Below the pieces are notes generated by a model. That model was not told the origin of the DNA. It did no database searches and worked only from the letters and a program-made list of their open reading frames with translations. A DNA stretch of 64,000 bases from JAICYJ01 sp963797565 (lineage in GTDB: Bacteria > Actinomycetota > Thermoleophilia > Gaiellales > JAICJC01), in the NCBI GenBank assembly GCA_963797565.1, contig CAWCPM010000014.1:62001-126000 (forward strand). The letters run 5' to 3'. The translations under genes and the position numbers were made by a program. How positions within the stretch are numbered: position 1 is the first letter of the stretch; each line of letters begins with the position of its first letter. This document shows, piece by piece, positions 28,806 through 38,197 of the stretch.

Positions 28806-29998
28806 AGCGCTCCCTCCCTGTCCGATAGCCATTCCCCAACCGAGCGCTGGTTACGCTCGACCACGTCCGGCCACAGCTCGCGCGGGTCGGCTCCATCCTC
28901 CATCAGCTCGTCCATGCGCTGCGACAGGGTCGGCTCGCGCAACGGCGGCAGGTACGGGGCGATGCCCAGGTCTGTCGCGGTGTCGGCGACCTGGTCGAGC
29001 ACCTGCTCGAGGCGCTCCAGGGCCGGGATCGAGCGGCGCGCGGCCAGGTCGATCAGCTCGCCCGACATGCCCCAGCGGATCGCCCGCCACATGTTCTCCT
29101 CGAGGTCGCGGCCGGGGTAGCCGGGCAGCGGCTCGCCGGCGTCGAAGCGACGGGCGAAGTCGGCGGTCAGCGCCACCATCAGGCCGGACAGCGCCACCGA
29201 GCGCGCGAACTCCGGCTGCCCGTCGCAGATCCGGGTCTCGACGGTGGGATAGGCCTGGTGTGGGCGCACGCTCCACCAGATCTCCGTGTGCTCGCGGATC
29301 GAGCGCGTATCGATCAGGAAGCGGACGAACTCCGCGTACTGATCCCAGCCGGAGAAGCTGTCGGGGATGCCGCAGCGCGGAAAGAACTTGGTGAAGATCT
29401 CGGTGCGGGTGGAGTGCAGGTGCGTGTGGCGCCCCTCCAGCCAGGGCGAGCTGCCGGAGAAGGCGAGCAGCTCCGGCAGCACCGTGCGAAGCGCGCTGTT
29501 GACGGCGATCGCGCGGTCGGCGCCGTTGATGCCGACGTGCACGTGCAGGCCGAACGTGTTGTTGCGCCAGGCCACGTAGCGCAGGGTCGACTCGACGATC
29601 GCGTAGTGCGGCGTGTCGATCACCTGCTGGTCCTCCCAGCGCGAGTACGGATGCGTGCCTGCCGCGCACAGGCGGTAGCCGAGGTCGTCGGCCACGTCGA
29701 GCAGGTCGGCCCGCCGCTGGGCCATGGCGGCGGCCGCCTCCGCGAAGCTGCCGCACTTTCCGGTCCTGACCTCAACCTCGCTCCGGATCAGCTCCCCCGC
29801 CACCATCTCGCGCAGCGTCGGGTGCTCGCGGGCGGCCACGGCGAACCGCTCGAAGCCGGACGTCATCTCCAGCGTGGCCGGCTCGAGGATCGCGAACTCC
29901 TCCTCGACCGCGATGGTGAAGTCCTCGGCCTGCTCGAACTGGACGCGCGCGTGCTCGAGCGCCGCCAGCGGGTCGGTGATCTTGGGCGACTCTCCCAT
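28802..29998 (-). CDS. Glutamate-cysteine ligase-like carboxylate-amine ligase (YbdK/EgtA family)
   Basis: The 398-residue enzyme is of the GCS2 family. FTIAVEEEFAILEP carries the Mg/ATP-binding acidic residues, NNTFGLHVHVGING is the substrate and metal loop, and HLHSTRTEIF with VETRICDGQP follows. The reaction is ATP-dependent ligation of a carboxylate (usually the glutamate gamma-carboxyl) to an amine such as cysteine. Actinobacteria rarely make glutathione, so ergothioneine-type or other gamma-glutamyl products are alternatives. The gene follows a GT4 glycosyltransferase and leads an overlapping chain with two downstream genes. Confidence 0.85.
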   Translation of the reverse strand: MGESPKITDPLAALEHARVQFEQAEDFTIAVEEEFAILEPATLEMTSGFERFAVAAREHPTLREMVAGELIRSEVEVRTGKCGSFAEAAAAMAQRRADLLDVADDLGYRLCAAGTHPYSRWEDQQVIDTPHYAIVESTLRYVAWRNNTFGLHVHVGINGADRAIAVNSALRTVLPELLAFSGSSPWLEGRHTHLHSTRTEIFTKFFPRCGIPDSFSGWDQYAEFVRFLIDTRSIREHTEIWWSVRPHQAYPTVETRICDGQPEFARSVALSGLMVALTADFARRFDAGEPLPGYPGRDLEENMWRAIRWGMSGELIDLAARRSIPALERLEQVLDQVADTATDLGIAPYLPPLREPTLSQRMDELMEDGADPRELWPDVVERNQRSVGEWLSDREGAL

Positions 29999-30008
29999 GC
30001 GCAGCGGC

Positions 30009-30014
30009 ACGATA
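30009..30014 (-). promoter_or_regulatory. -10 box TATCGT upstream of the carboxylate-amine ligase
   Basis: On the minus strand TATCGT ends 10 nt before the ATG at 29998, with no ribosome site. Confidence 0.35.
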
Positions 30015-30042
30015 CCGGAGCCGCCGCCGCATGTCGTCGTAG

Positions 30043-31311
30043 CTAGGGTGAGTCCTCCTCGTCGTCGTTGTGCTGTACACCTGCGATCAGGCGATCGGCG
30101 ATCCGCTCCCAGCTCCAGCGGGCGCAGACCCGCTCCCGGCCGAGCAGGCCGATCGCATCCCGCTCGGCCGCGGGCATGTCCATGACGGAGCCGACCACGC
30201 GCTCCAGGTCGTCGACGGAGCCGTCGAACGTGCGCGAGGCGGGCCCCAGGCCGGCCGCCACCTCTGCCAGACCCGAGTGGTCGGAGACGACCGTCATCAG
30301 GCCGCAGCTGGCGGCCTCGGCGGCGACCATCCCGAACGCCTCCGGGAGCACGCTCGGCACCACCACCAGCTCGGCGCACGGCACCAGCTGCTGCAGCTGG
30401 GCGTGATCCATGGCGCCGGTGAAGATCACGCGCTCGCCGGCCAGCGACTCCAGCCAGGCCCGGTCGGAGCCAAAGCCGACCACCACCAGCGACGTGTCCG
30501 GATGCCGCGGAGCCAGGCGCCGCCACGCGTCGAGCAGCAGGTGCACGCCCTTCTGGCGCAGCAGCTTGCCGAAGTAGAGGATGAACGGGCCGGCGTGCTC
30601 GAGGCGATCGGCGGCATCGGCGTCCGGGTGCCGTTCCGGGTGCGCGCCCGGCCGGTCTGACCGCAGTAGCTGGGACAGGGCCGCCCGCGAGCCGCCGTCC
30701 GGGCGGAACGCGTCCACGTCGACGCCGGGCGGGACGATCGCGACGCGGTCGAGGAACGGGCCGTCGCCCAGCAGCTCGCGTGTCACATCCACGATGTGCT
30801 GCGACCCGGCGAACACGTCGTGCGCCGAGTCGAGCGGGCCGCGGGCCAGGTCGGCCAGGCGCCGGCTACCGCGGATCGCGTACTCCAGCTCGGACCCGTG
30901 CAGCTTGACGGCATACGGCGTTTCGGAGGCCGCGCAGCCACGCTGTGCCACAGGCCCGCCCATGATGGCGTGGTTTGCCAGCACCAGATCGGCGGGCTCC
31001 CGCTCCAGCTCGGTGGCCAGCGCCGACGCGTTCAGGTCGAGGTAGCGCTCCAGCTCGGCATCTGAGAAGTCGCCCACCAGGCGGGCCTCGATGCCCTCGT
31101 AGCGGTCGAGTACGAACGTCGGCAGCAGCGGGCCTGTCTCGGGCCGGACGATGCGCACGCCCGGGCCCAGCGAGAACCGCTCCGGGTGCGGCTCCTGGCA
31201 GAGCACGCGCACGTCGTGGCCGAGCCGGGCCCAGGCGCCGGCCACGTGCTGGGTGTAGATGTTGGAACCGGTCCCAGACAGCAGGTAGCCGTGCCAGAGG
31301 ACGAGGTTCAC
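30043..31311 (-). CDS. Glycosyltransferase family 4 (GT-B fold)
   Basis: The 422-residue protein has an N-terminal GT-B acceptor domain (HGYLLSGTGSNIYTQHVAGA) and a C-terminal glycosyltransferase 1 domain from about residue 245 (FILYFGKLLRQKGVHLLLDA, PSVLPEAFGMVAAEAASCGL with the EX7E motif). The donor is expected to be a nucleotide-sugar and the reaction retaining. The nearby GCS2 gene made me consider MshA of mycothiol synthesis, but typical MshA features were not evident and mshB/C/D are absent. It starts 65 nt downstream of rex. Confidence 0.85.
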   Translation of the reverse strand: MNLVLWHGYLLSGTGSNIYTQHVAGAWARLGHDVRVLCQEPHPERFSLGPGVRIVRPETGPLLPTFVLDRYEGIEARLVGDFSDAELERYLDLNASALATELEREPADLVLANHAIMGGPVAQRGCAASETPYAVKLHGSELEYAIRGSRRLADLARGPLDSAHDVFAGSQHIVDVTRELLGDGPFLDRVAIVPPGVDVDAFRPDGGSRAALSQLLRSDRPGAHPERHPDADAADRLEHAGPFILYFGKLLRQKGVHLLLDAWRRLAPRHPDTSLVVVGFGSDRAWLESLAGERVIFTGAMDHAQLQQLVPCAELVVVPSVLPEAFGMVAAEAASCGLMTVVSDHSGLAEVAAGLGPASRTFDGSVDDLERVVGSVMDMPAAERDAIGLLGRERVCARWSWERIADRLIAGVQHNDDEEDSP

Positions 31312-31376
31312 GACGCTGCTGCGGGCTCGTGGAGCGGCACGTGCTCTATTGAACCACCGTGCGACTATCTCCGTGG

Positions 31377-32033
31377 CTACGTCAGATGGAAGTAGAGCGC
31401 GTAGAGCAGTGCTGCGGCGGGGCTGGAGCGGTGCACGGTGACGTCGGGCGGGGTGTCGATCAGCGCGTCGGAGTAGCTGAAGATGATCTTGACGCCGGCC
31501 TCGACCAGCGCGTCGGCGGCCGGCTGCGCCGCGGCGGGCGGCACCGCCAGCACGCCCACGATGATGTTCTTCTCGCGCACCGTCTCGACCAGGGTGGCCG
31601 GGTTCTGCACCGATAGCGAGGAGATCTGGGTGCCGACCTTGCGCGGATCGCTGTCGAACACGCCCGCGATGTGGAAGCCGTGGTCGGCGAACACGGTCGA
31701 CGAGGCGATCGCACGGCCCAGGTCGCCCGCCCCGATCAGGGCGATGTTGTGCTGCCCGGACGTGCGCAGGATGCCGCGGATCTCCCCGATCAGGGAGTCG
31801 ATGTTGTAGCCCACCCCACGCTTGCCGAACTTGCCGAAGCCGGAGAGGTCGCGGCGGATCTGGGTGGCGTTGACGTTGGTGTACTCGCCGATCTCCTGTG
31901 ACGAGATCGAATCGCGTCCCATCTTCTTGGCCTGCGTGAGCACCTGCAGATACCGGGACAGCCGCGCGGCGACCCCCACCGTGAGTCGTTCCTGCGACAA
32001 CGATTCCCCCCTGGCCATGGTTCCTTGTGACAT
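31377..32033 (-). CDS. rex: Redox-sensing transcriptional repressor Rex
   Basis: The 218-residue protein has a winged-helix N-terminus (RLSRYLQVL, ISSQEIGEYTNVNATQIRRDLSGFGKFGKRG combines the recognition helix and the signature) and an NADH-binding Rossmann domain (NIALIGAGDLGRAI) ending in the domain-swapped C-terminal helix. Rex senses the NADH/NAD+ ratio and releases its operators when NADH rises, derepressing fermentation and respiration genes. The start at 32033 is supported by a -10 box; a second Met lies at 32018. No convincing Rex operator was found upstream, so autoregulation is not shown. Confidence 0.94.
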   Translation of the reverse strand: MSQGTMARGESLSQERLTVGVAARLSRYLQVLTQAKKMGRDSISSQEIGEYTNVNATQIRRDLSGFGKFGKRGVGYNIDSLIGEIRGILRTSGQHNIALIGAGDLGRAIASSTVFADHGFHIAGVFDSDPRKVGTQISSLSVQNPATLVETVREKNIIVGVLAVPPAAAQPAADALVEAGVKIIFSYSDALIDTPPDVTVHRSSPAAALLYALYFHLT

Positions 32034-32042
32034 TGCACGAGC

Positions 32043-32048
32043 AGTGTA
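32043..32048 (-). promoter_or_regulatory. -10 box TACACT, leaderless start of rex
   Basis: On the minus strand TACACT ends 9 nt before the ATG at 32033. A 7-bp inverted repeat (GTAGCGA/TCGCTAC, 32046-32065) overlaps it. Confidence 0.4.
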
Positions 32049-32091
32049 GCGAGCGGCTTCGCTACGGGCGTCCGCTTGTCACAAGACGCCG

Positions 32092-32348
32092 TCAGGAAGC
32101 GGACGATTGTGACGCCGCAACCACTCGCCGCGCCAGCTCCACGGGCTCGACGCGGTACTTGAACGCCTTGCGGCCGGCCACGTACACGACCGGGATCTGC
32201 TCGCGGTGGCGCGCCTCGAGCTCGGCATCGCCGGAGATGTCCACCAGCTGCAGGTCGAAGCCGAGCAGGGGCCGCTGGCGTTCGAGCACGTCCTTGGCGA
32301 CATCGCAGAGGTGGCAGCCGGGCGCGCCGTAGAGCACCACCGGCACGC

Positions 32349-32352
<4 letters not shown>
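32092..32352 (-). CDS. Glutaredoxin-like (DUF836) thiol protein
   Basis: The 86-residue thioredoxin-fold protein has the redox motif GAPGCHLCDVAKDVL near the N-terminus, the cis-Pro region REQIPVVYVAGR in the middle, and a short C-terminal helix. The ATG at 32352 overlaps the tsaD stop (ATGA), so it is the last gene of the tsaE-tsaB-rimI-tsaD chain. It probably acts as a small disulfide reductase in the cytoplasm; its partner is unknown. Confidence 0.8.
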
Positions 32353-33337
<985 letters not shown>

Positions 33338-33341
<4 letters not shown>

Positions 33342-33796
33342 GCCACCGGCTCGGGGTCGCGCCACATGATCAGGGCGTCTTCCCGGTTGTCGGTGTAGTA
33401 GCCGCGGCGGACGCCGGTCTCGACGAAGCCGAGGTCGCGGTAGAGGCCGATCGCGCTGTCGTTGGAGACGCGCACCTCGAGCGTGTAGCCGCGGTCGATG
33501 TCCTCGCCGGTCAGCTCGAACAGCCGCTCCAGCATCTGCCGGGCGACGCCGCGGCCGCGCCAGGGCTCGTCGACGGCGACGTTCATGACGTGCCAGGCAT
33601 CGACGTAGCGGGCGACGATCAGGTAGCCGAGCATGTCCTCGCCCTGGAAGGCGCCCAGGCAGATACCGCTGGGCTTGGACAGCTCGCCGGCGAACATCGA
33701 CCGCGACCACGGGGTCGGGTAGGCGCGGCGCTCGATCCGCTCGATGGCATCCAGGTCGACCGGGCGCAGCGGCCGCACGTCGACGGCGGTCATCAT
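33338..33796 (-). CDS. rimI: Ribosomal-protein-alanine N-acetyltransferase
   Basis: The 152-residue GNAT enzyme contains DAIERIERRAYPTPWSRSMF, typical of RimI, acetyl-CoA loop EPWRGRGVARQMLERL and the catalytic tail SAIGLYRDLGFVETGVRRGYY. RimI acetylates the N-terminal Ala of ribosomal protein S18 and often sits between tsaB and tsaD, as here. The ATG at 33796 overlaps the tsaB stop (ATGA); earlier in-frame starts are rejected for that reason. Confidence 0.93.
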
Positions 33797-34416
33797 GAGG
33801 CGGCCCTCGCTGGGGGCGACCGGTCGGCATCCGGTGCGCGCACGTAGAGGGGCTCGGGCACGACCCAGCGGTCGGATAGCGATGCGTGGTGGCGGGCCCA
33901 CGGGGTGTGCAGCGGCGAGGCGTCAGGCGCGATCACGGAGGCGGGCTCCAGCAGCTCGCGGTAGCGGACGGCGCCGTCGCCGGCCAGCGAGGCGCCGGGC
34001 GTGATCAGCTCGGCCAGGCGCGCGGGCGCGATCACGCACAGGTCGATGCCCGCTCCCTGGCAGAACACCTCGCCGCGACGAGCGTCGATGCAGGCCACGT
34101 CCACGCCGTCGCCGCAGAGCAGGGCGTCGAGCGTGCCGACGCCGTGGACCGGCACGGACAGGGCGAAGCCAAGCGCGCGGGCCGACGCAAGGCCGATCCG
34201 CAGGCCGGTGAAGGTGCCCGGCCCGATACCTGCCACGATCGCGTCCAGCTGCGACGGCTCGACGGCGGCCGTGCGCATCAGGTGGTCGACGTCGTCGAGC
34301 AGGTGCTGGGCGGCGGTGGAGCGACCGGACGTGGCCGACTCGGCCAGCACCTCGCCGTCCCGCCACAGGCAGGCGGTTGCGGTGTCAGTCGCGGTATCGA
34401 GCGAGAGCAGCAGCAA
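33793..34416 (-). CDS. tsaB: tRNA threonylcarbamoyladenosine biosynthesis protein TsaB
   Basis: The 207-residue ASKHA-fold paralogue of TsaD begins MLLLSLDTATDTATACLW and has VAGIGPGTFTGLRIGLASAR, the TsaB signature. It lacks the metal-binding His motif and acts as scaffold for TsaD in t6A synthesis. It overlaps tsaE by 32 nt and rimI by 4 nt. Confidence 0.95.
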   Translation of the reverse strand: MLLLSLDTATDTATACLWRDGEVLAESATSGRSTAAQHLLDDVDHLMRTAAVEPSQLDAIVAGIGPGTFTGLRIGLASARALGFALSVPVHGVGTLDALLCGDGVDVACIDARRGEVFCQGAGIDLCVIAPARLAELITPGASLAGDGAVRYRELLEPASVIAPDASPLHTPWARHHASLSDRWVVPEPLYVRAPDADRSPPARAAS

Positions 34417-34861
34417 TAGCGTTCAACAGACCCGAATCGTCGCAGGACAGCGTGATCAGCCTAGCATCGCCCTGCAGGTGGTCGATGTCCACCGTGACAC
34501 GCGGATCGGGCAGCAGCCCGGCCCCGGCGTCGGGCCACTCGACGAACGCGATCGCATCGTCGAAGTAGGGCTCGAGGTCGGCCCATTCCTCGATCGTGAG
34601 GCCGCTCGAGCGGTAGAGGTCGAGGTGCGCGACGCAGACGCGGTCGGCCGCGTACCGGTTGCCCACCGTGTAGGTGGGGCTGGTGACCGGCTGCGCCACC
34701 CCGAGCGCACGCGCGGCGCCGCGCACGAAGGCGGTCTTCCCCACCCCCAGCTGGCCGCGCAGCCAGACCGAGTCACCCGGCTCGAGCAGGGCGGCCAGTT
34801 CGGCCGCGATCGCCTCGGTATCGGCCGGCGACCGGGATGTCAGCGGACGAGGGTCAGCCAC
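34385..34861 (-). CDS. tsaE: tRNA threonylcarbamoyladenosine biosynthesis ATPase TsaE
   Basis: The 158-residue P-loop protein has Walker A GQLGVGKTAFVRG, the switch-like SPTYTVGNRY, and the catalytic HLDLYR and EWPD motifs of TsaE. It drives the TsaB-TsaD cycle by ATP hydrolysis. GTG at 34861 is chosen because a TATGGT hexamer lies 8 nt upstream and the extension further upstream reads into the repeat-bearing intergenic region. It heads the five-gene t6A operon. Confidence 0.92.
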   Translation of the reverse strand: MADPRPLTSRSPADTEAIAAELAALLEPGDSVWLRGQLGVGKTAFVRGAARALGVAQPVTSPTYTVGNRYAADRVCVAHLDLYRSSGLTIEEWADLEPYFDDAIAFVEWPDAGAGLLPDPRVTVDIDHLQGDARLITLSCDDSGLLNAIAAALARYRD

Positions 34862-34869
34862 GGCCACCG

Positions 34870-34875
34870 ACCATA
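34870..34875 (-). promoter_or_regulatory. -10 box TATGGT of the tsaE operon
   Basis: On the minus strand TATGGT ends 8 nt before the GTG at 34861, with no ribosome site. Confidence 0.4.
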
Positions 34876-34893
34876 GCCACCGGGCCGGGCTGG

Positions 34894-34908
34894 TGGTGTC
34901 AAACACCG
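34894..34908. repeat. Palindromic repeat TGGTGTCAAACACCG, copy 1
   Basis: GGTGT and ACACC are inverted around CAA. An identical 15-mer occurs 110 nt away (35004), and a one-mismatch version occurs at 62841. It lies upstream of tsaE. Confidence 0.5.
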
Positions 34909-35003
34909 CTTCGGCCGCCGTGGCACTCCGGCACCGAACTGGCGCAGCTGTGGGCGTGCGCCCTGACAGCGATTCATGGAGAACAGTCCCCTCGCCCAAT
35001 TAT

Positions 35004-35018
35004 TGGTGTCAAACACCG
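35004..35018. repeat. Palindromic repeat TGGTGTCAAACACCG, copy 2
   Basis: Identical to copy 1. The pair brackets about 95 nt of non-coding DNA between tsaE and the uracil-DNA glycosylase gene. Confidence 0.5.
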
Positions 35019-35095
35019 ACCGCGGGGTGCGGGCATCTCGGCACGCAACCGTGACCGGGCGCTGCCGAGCCGTGACGCTGCCCCGCGTCCTGCGC

Positions 35096-35782
35096 CTAGA
35101 ACTGGAAGGTCAGCTGAGCGTCGTCGAGTTCGGGCTCGGGGGCGGGCGCGGCCGCTGCCGAGATCGGCGCCGGGGCCGGCGCGGCCTCCGCCGTATCGCC
35201 GCCGCCCGCCAGCAGCGCCGGCAGCGCCGCGAAGTCGCCTCGCAGCATGTCCAGCATGGCCGGTGTGTAGAGCGCCGCCGCCGGGTGGTAGATCGGGAAC
35301 AGCTGCACGGTGACGGCGCCGAAGGTGTGCTCCTGGGCGCGTCCCCGCACCCGCGTGATGCCGAGCGGGCTGCCGGAGAGCAGCTTCGTTGCGAAGTTCC
35401 CCAGCGTGCAGATCACCCGGGGCCGGATCAGCTGGATCTGGTCGTACAGGTAGCCCTGGCACGACTCGATCTCGGCCGGGAGCGGGTCACGGTTCCCCGG
35501 TGGCCGGCACTTCAGCACGTTGGCGATGTACACCTGCTCTCGCGACAGCCCGATCTCCGCAAGCAGCGTCTCCAGCAGCCGGCCCGCCTGGCCGACGAAC
35601 GGGATGCCCTGCTTGTCCTCGTGGAAGCCGGGAGCCTCGCCCACGAACATCAGGTCGGCGTCGGGCTCTCCGCTGCCGACCACCACCTGCGTGCGGCTGC
35701 CGGCCAGGGCGCAGCGCTCACAGCTCGCCCATTCCGCAGCCCGCCGCTCCAGTTCCTGACGTCGCGTGTCCGCATCGACCAC
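35096..35782 (-). CDS. Family 4 uracil-DNA glycosylase (Fe-S)
   Basis: The 228-residue enzyme removes uracil from DNA. The catalytic loop GEAPGFHEDKQGIPFVGQAG (motif A) and the HPAA motif (IYHPAAALYTP) are those of type 4 UDG. Four cysteines expected to hold a 4Fe-4S cluster are CERC near residue 18, KCRPPGNRDP, and ESCQGYL. The C-terminus is a Pro/Ala-rich tail. GTG at 35782 is preferred because it places the cluster cysteines at the usual distance from the N-terminus; the hexamer CAGAAT lies 7 nt before it. It is divergent from the pantothenate operon. Confidence 0.92.
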   Translation of the reverse strand: MVDADTRRQELERRAAEWASCERCALAGSRTQVVVGSGEPDADLMFVGEAPGFHEDKQGIPFVGQAGRLLETLLAEIGLSREQVYIANVLKCRPPGNRDPLPAEIESCQGYLYDQIQLIRPRVICTLGNFATKLLSGSPLGITRVRGRAQEHTFGAVTVQLFPIYHPAAALYTPAMLDMLRGDFAALPALLAGGGDTAEAAPAPAPISAAAAPAPEPELDDAQLTFQF

Positions 35783-35861
35783 GGCCCCGATTCTGGCAGG
35801 CGGGTCGGACGCACGCCCCTCGGCCGCTGGGTAGAGTGCCGGGCCCGGGGGCTTGCGCACC

Positions 35862-36587
35862 ATGCACACAACAACCGTTGTCATCGGGGCCGGCAGGGTG
35901 GGCCGCACCATCGCAGCCCGTCTCAGCGGCGCGCGGCTGTACGGACGCGGGCAGCAGCCCGACCTGGACGACTGCCGGCGCCTGCTGATCGCGACCCCCG
36001 ACACCGAGATCGAGGGGGTCTGCCGAGCGCTGGCTCCCGGGCTCGACCCCGAGGCATCGGTGGTCCACTTCTCCGGTGCCACGTCGGTGCACGTGCTTGA
36101 CGCCGCCTCCGGGCCGACCGCCTGCGTGCATCCCATGCAGACGGTCTGGCCCGAGCTGGGACGCGACCAGCTCGAGGGCGCCTACGCGGCCGTCACCGGC
36201 GACGCGGTCGTCGGCGACGCGCTCGCCGTGCAGCTGGGCATGATTCCGTTCCCGCTGGACGACGACCGCAAGCCGCTCTACCACGCCGCCTCGACCTTCG
36301 CCTCCAACTACCTGGTCACGACCACGCAGGTCGCGATCGGCCTGCTGGAGCGGGCCGGCCTCGACCGCGAGCTGGCGGTGCGCGCCCTGCGCCCGCTGCA
36401 GGACCGGACGCTGGACGTGGCCGGCCGCCCGCCCACCGGCCCGATCGCACGAGGCGACGCCGCCACCGTGACCGCGCACCTGGAGGCGATCGGCCCCGAC
36501 CTGCAGCCGCTCTACCGTGCGCTCGGCCGAGCCACGCTGCCGCTGGTCGACCCCGAGGCCGCCGACGCCGTTCGTGACCTGCTGTGA
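35862..36587 (+). CDS. Rossmann/DUF2520 protein at the head of the pan operon
   Basis: The 241-residue protein begins with an NAD(P)-binding loop (TTVVIGAGRVGRTIAARL), followed by a DUF2520-type C-terminal helical domain (YHAASTFASNYLVTTTQVAI, LRPLQDRTLDVAGRPPTGPI). Its stop overlaps the panC start (GTGA). Proteins of this type are related to pyrroline-5-carboxylate and ketopantoate reductases. Because panE/ilvC is not present here, it could supply the ketopantoate reductase step, but that is inference. Confidence 0.75.
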   Translation: MHTTTVVIGAGRVGRTIAARLSGARLYGRGQQPDLDDCRRLLIATPDTEIEGVCRALAPGLDPEASVVHFSGATSVHVLDAASGPTACVHPMQTVWPELGRDQLEGAYAAVTGDAVVGDALAVQLGMIPFPLDDDRKPLYHAASTFASNYLVTTTQVAIGLLERAGLDRELAVRALRPLQDRTLDVAGRPPTGPIARGDAATVTAHLEAIGPDLQPLYRALGRATLPLVDPEAADAVRDLL

Positions 36588-37303
36588 GCACCGGCCTCGT
36601 CCCCACCATGGGCGCCCTCCACGACGGCCATCGCGCCCTGCTGCGCACCGCCCGCGCCGAGAACGGTCGTGTGGTGATGAGCCTGTTCGTGAACCCCACC
36701 CAGTTCGGCCCCGGCGAGGACTACCGCCGCTATCCGCGCGACGAGCAGCGCGACCGCGGCATCGCCGCCGAGGAGGGCGTCGACGAGGTGTTCGTGCCGA
36801 CGGTCGAGGAGATGTACCCGCCCGGCTTCTCGACCTCCGTCAGCGTGGGCGAGCTGGGCGACAGCTTCGAGGGCGCCCAGCGCCCCGGCCATTTCCTGGG
36901 CGTCGCGACGGTCGTGCTGAAGCTGCTGCTGCGGGTCGAGCCCGACCACGTCTACTTCGGCCAGAAGGACGCTCAGCAGCTGGCGGTGATCCGGCGCATG
37001 GTGCGCGACCTGGACGTGCCGGTGGACGTGCGCGCCGTCGCCACCCAGCGCGAACCGGACGGCCTCGCCATGTCCTCCCGCAACATCTACCTCGACGCCG
37101 AGCAGCGCAGCCGGGCGGCCAGCCTGCATCGAGCGCTCGAGCTGCGTGACCCGCTGGTGGTGGAGGGCGACCTCGACTACTTCGAGGTGGTCGACCCGAA
37201 CACATTCGAACCGTGCCCGGCCCGAGCGGGCGCGCTGCTGGTCGCGGCCGCGCGCTTCGGCCCCACCCGACTGATCGACAACATCGTCCTGGAGGCTCCG
37301 TGA
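36584..37303 (+). CDS. panC: Pantothenate synthetase
   Basis: The 239-residue enzyme joins pantoate and beta-alanine with ATP. It has LVPTMGALHDGHRALL (HIGH-like motif), SLFVNPTQFGPGEDYRRYPR, VYFGQKDAQQLAVIRRM and the KMSKS-like AMSSRNIYLD. It is shorter than the usual 270-290 residues, mainly in the C-terminal dimerisation region, but active-site motifs are complete. It overlaps its neighbours on both sides by 4 nt. Confidence 0.94.
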   Translation: MSTGLVPTMGALHDGHRALLRTARAENGRVVMSLFVNPTQFGPGEDYRRYPRDEQRDRGIAAEEGVDEVFVPTVEEMYPPGFSTSVSVGELGDSFEGAQRPGHFLGVATVVLKLLLRVEPDHVYFGQKDAQQLAVIRRMVRDLDVPVDVRAVATQREPDGLAMSSRNIYLDAEQRSRAASLHRALELRDPLVVEGDLDYFEVVDPNTFEPCPARAGALLVAAARFGPTRLIDNIVLEAP

Positions 37304-38178
37304 AACTCTCGCTCCCAGCGCTTCGTGAGATGAAACGCGACGGCCGACCGATCGTGATGATCACGGCCTACGACCATCCCAGCGGCCGCATCGTCGATGC
37401 CGCCGGGGTCGACCTGGTGCTGGTCGGTGACTCGGCGGCCAACGTCGTGCTCGGCCACGAGTCCACCGTGCCCGCCACGATGGACGAGATGACGATGCTG
37501 ACCGCGGCCGTGAACCGCGGCGTCGAGAACGCGCTGGTGATCGGCGACCTGCCGTTCATGAGCTACCAGGTGTCCGACGCCGAGGCGGTGGCAAACGCCG
37601 GGCGGCTGCTCAAGGAGGGCGGCGCCGACGTGGTCAAGCTGGAGGGTGCCGGGCCTTCGCTGGAGCGCGTGCGGGCGCTGGTCTCGGCCGGCATCGGCGT
37701 CATGGGCCACATCGGCCTGACACCGCAGACGGCGACCGCGCTGGGCGGCCACAAGGCACAGGGCCGCCAGGCCGATGCGGCGCGCCGGCTGTTCCTGGAT
37801 GCGATCTCGTTGGAACGGGCGGGCTGCTTCGCGCTGGTGCTGGAGGCGGTGCCCGCGCCGGTGGCGACGACGATCAGCCGGCGCCTCGCGATCCCCACCA
37901 TCGGGATCGGCTCCGGCCCCGGTACCGACGGCCAGGTGCTGGTGCTGCACGACATGCTCGGCATCCCGGGCGACGGCCCCGAGCCGCGCTTCGTCAAGCG
38001 CTACGCCGAGATCGGCGAGCTGATGGGAGCGGCCGTTGCCGCCTACGCCACCGAGGTGCGAAGCCACGTCTACCCGGCCGAGGAGCACACCTACACGATC
38101 CCGCCCGAGGAGCTGGAGGCGTTCCAGAACGCGGTCGACGCCGGGTCGATCGAGGAGAACACGCTGGCCGACTGGTGA
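37300..38178 (+). CDS. panB: 3-methyl-2-oxobutanoate hydroxymethyltransferase
   Basis: The 292-residue TIM-barrel enzyme makes ketopantoate from ketoisovalerate and methylene-tetrahydrofolate. IVMITAYDHPSGRIVDAAGV, LVLVGDSAANVVLGHESTVP (metal-binding Asp), VKLEGAG, GHIGLTPQ and PTIGIGSGPGTDGQVLVLHD are diagnostic. The GTG at 37300 overlaps the panC stop. The C-terminal 30 residues are a long acidic tail. The operon DUF2520-panC-panB covers most of the route to pantothenate. Confidence 0.95.
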   Translation: MKLSLPALREMKRDGRPIVMITAYDHPSGRIVDAAGVDLVLVGDSAANVVLGHESTVPATMDEMTMLTAAVNRGVENALVIGDLPFMSYQVSDAEAVANAGRLLKEGGADVVKLEGAGPSLERVRALVSAGIGVMGHIGLTPQTATALGGHKAQGRQADAARRLFLDAISLERAGCFALVLEAVPAPVATTISRRLAIPTIGIGSGPGTDGQVLVLHDMLGIPGDGPEPRFVKRYAEIGELMGAAVAAYATEVRSHVYPAEEHTYTIPPEELEAFQNAVDAGSIEENTLADW

Positions 38179-38185
38179 CCCCGGA

Positions 38186-38191
38186 TAGCAT
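38186..38191 (+). promoter_or_regulatory. -10 box TAGCAT, leaderless start of the glyoxalase-like gene
   Basis: TAGCAT ends 6 nt before the ATG at 38198. Confidence 0.4.
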
Positions 38192-38197
38192 GCGCCC

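Noticed and set aside
30043..31311. Mycothiol glycosyltransferase MshA
   Set aside because: It is GT4 with an adjacent GCS2-family ligase, but without mshB/C/D or clear MshA residues the specific name is not supported.
32020..32090. Rex operator upstream of rex
   Set aside because: CTTGTGAC and CTTGTCACAAG are present, but the spacing and the second half-site do not match TTGTGA-N6-TCACAA.
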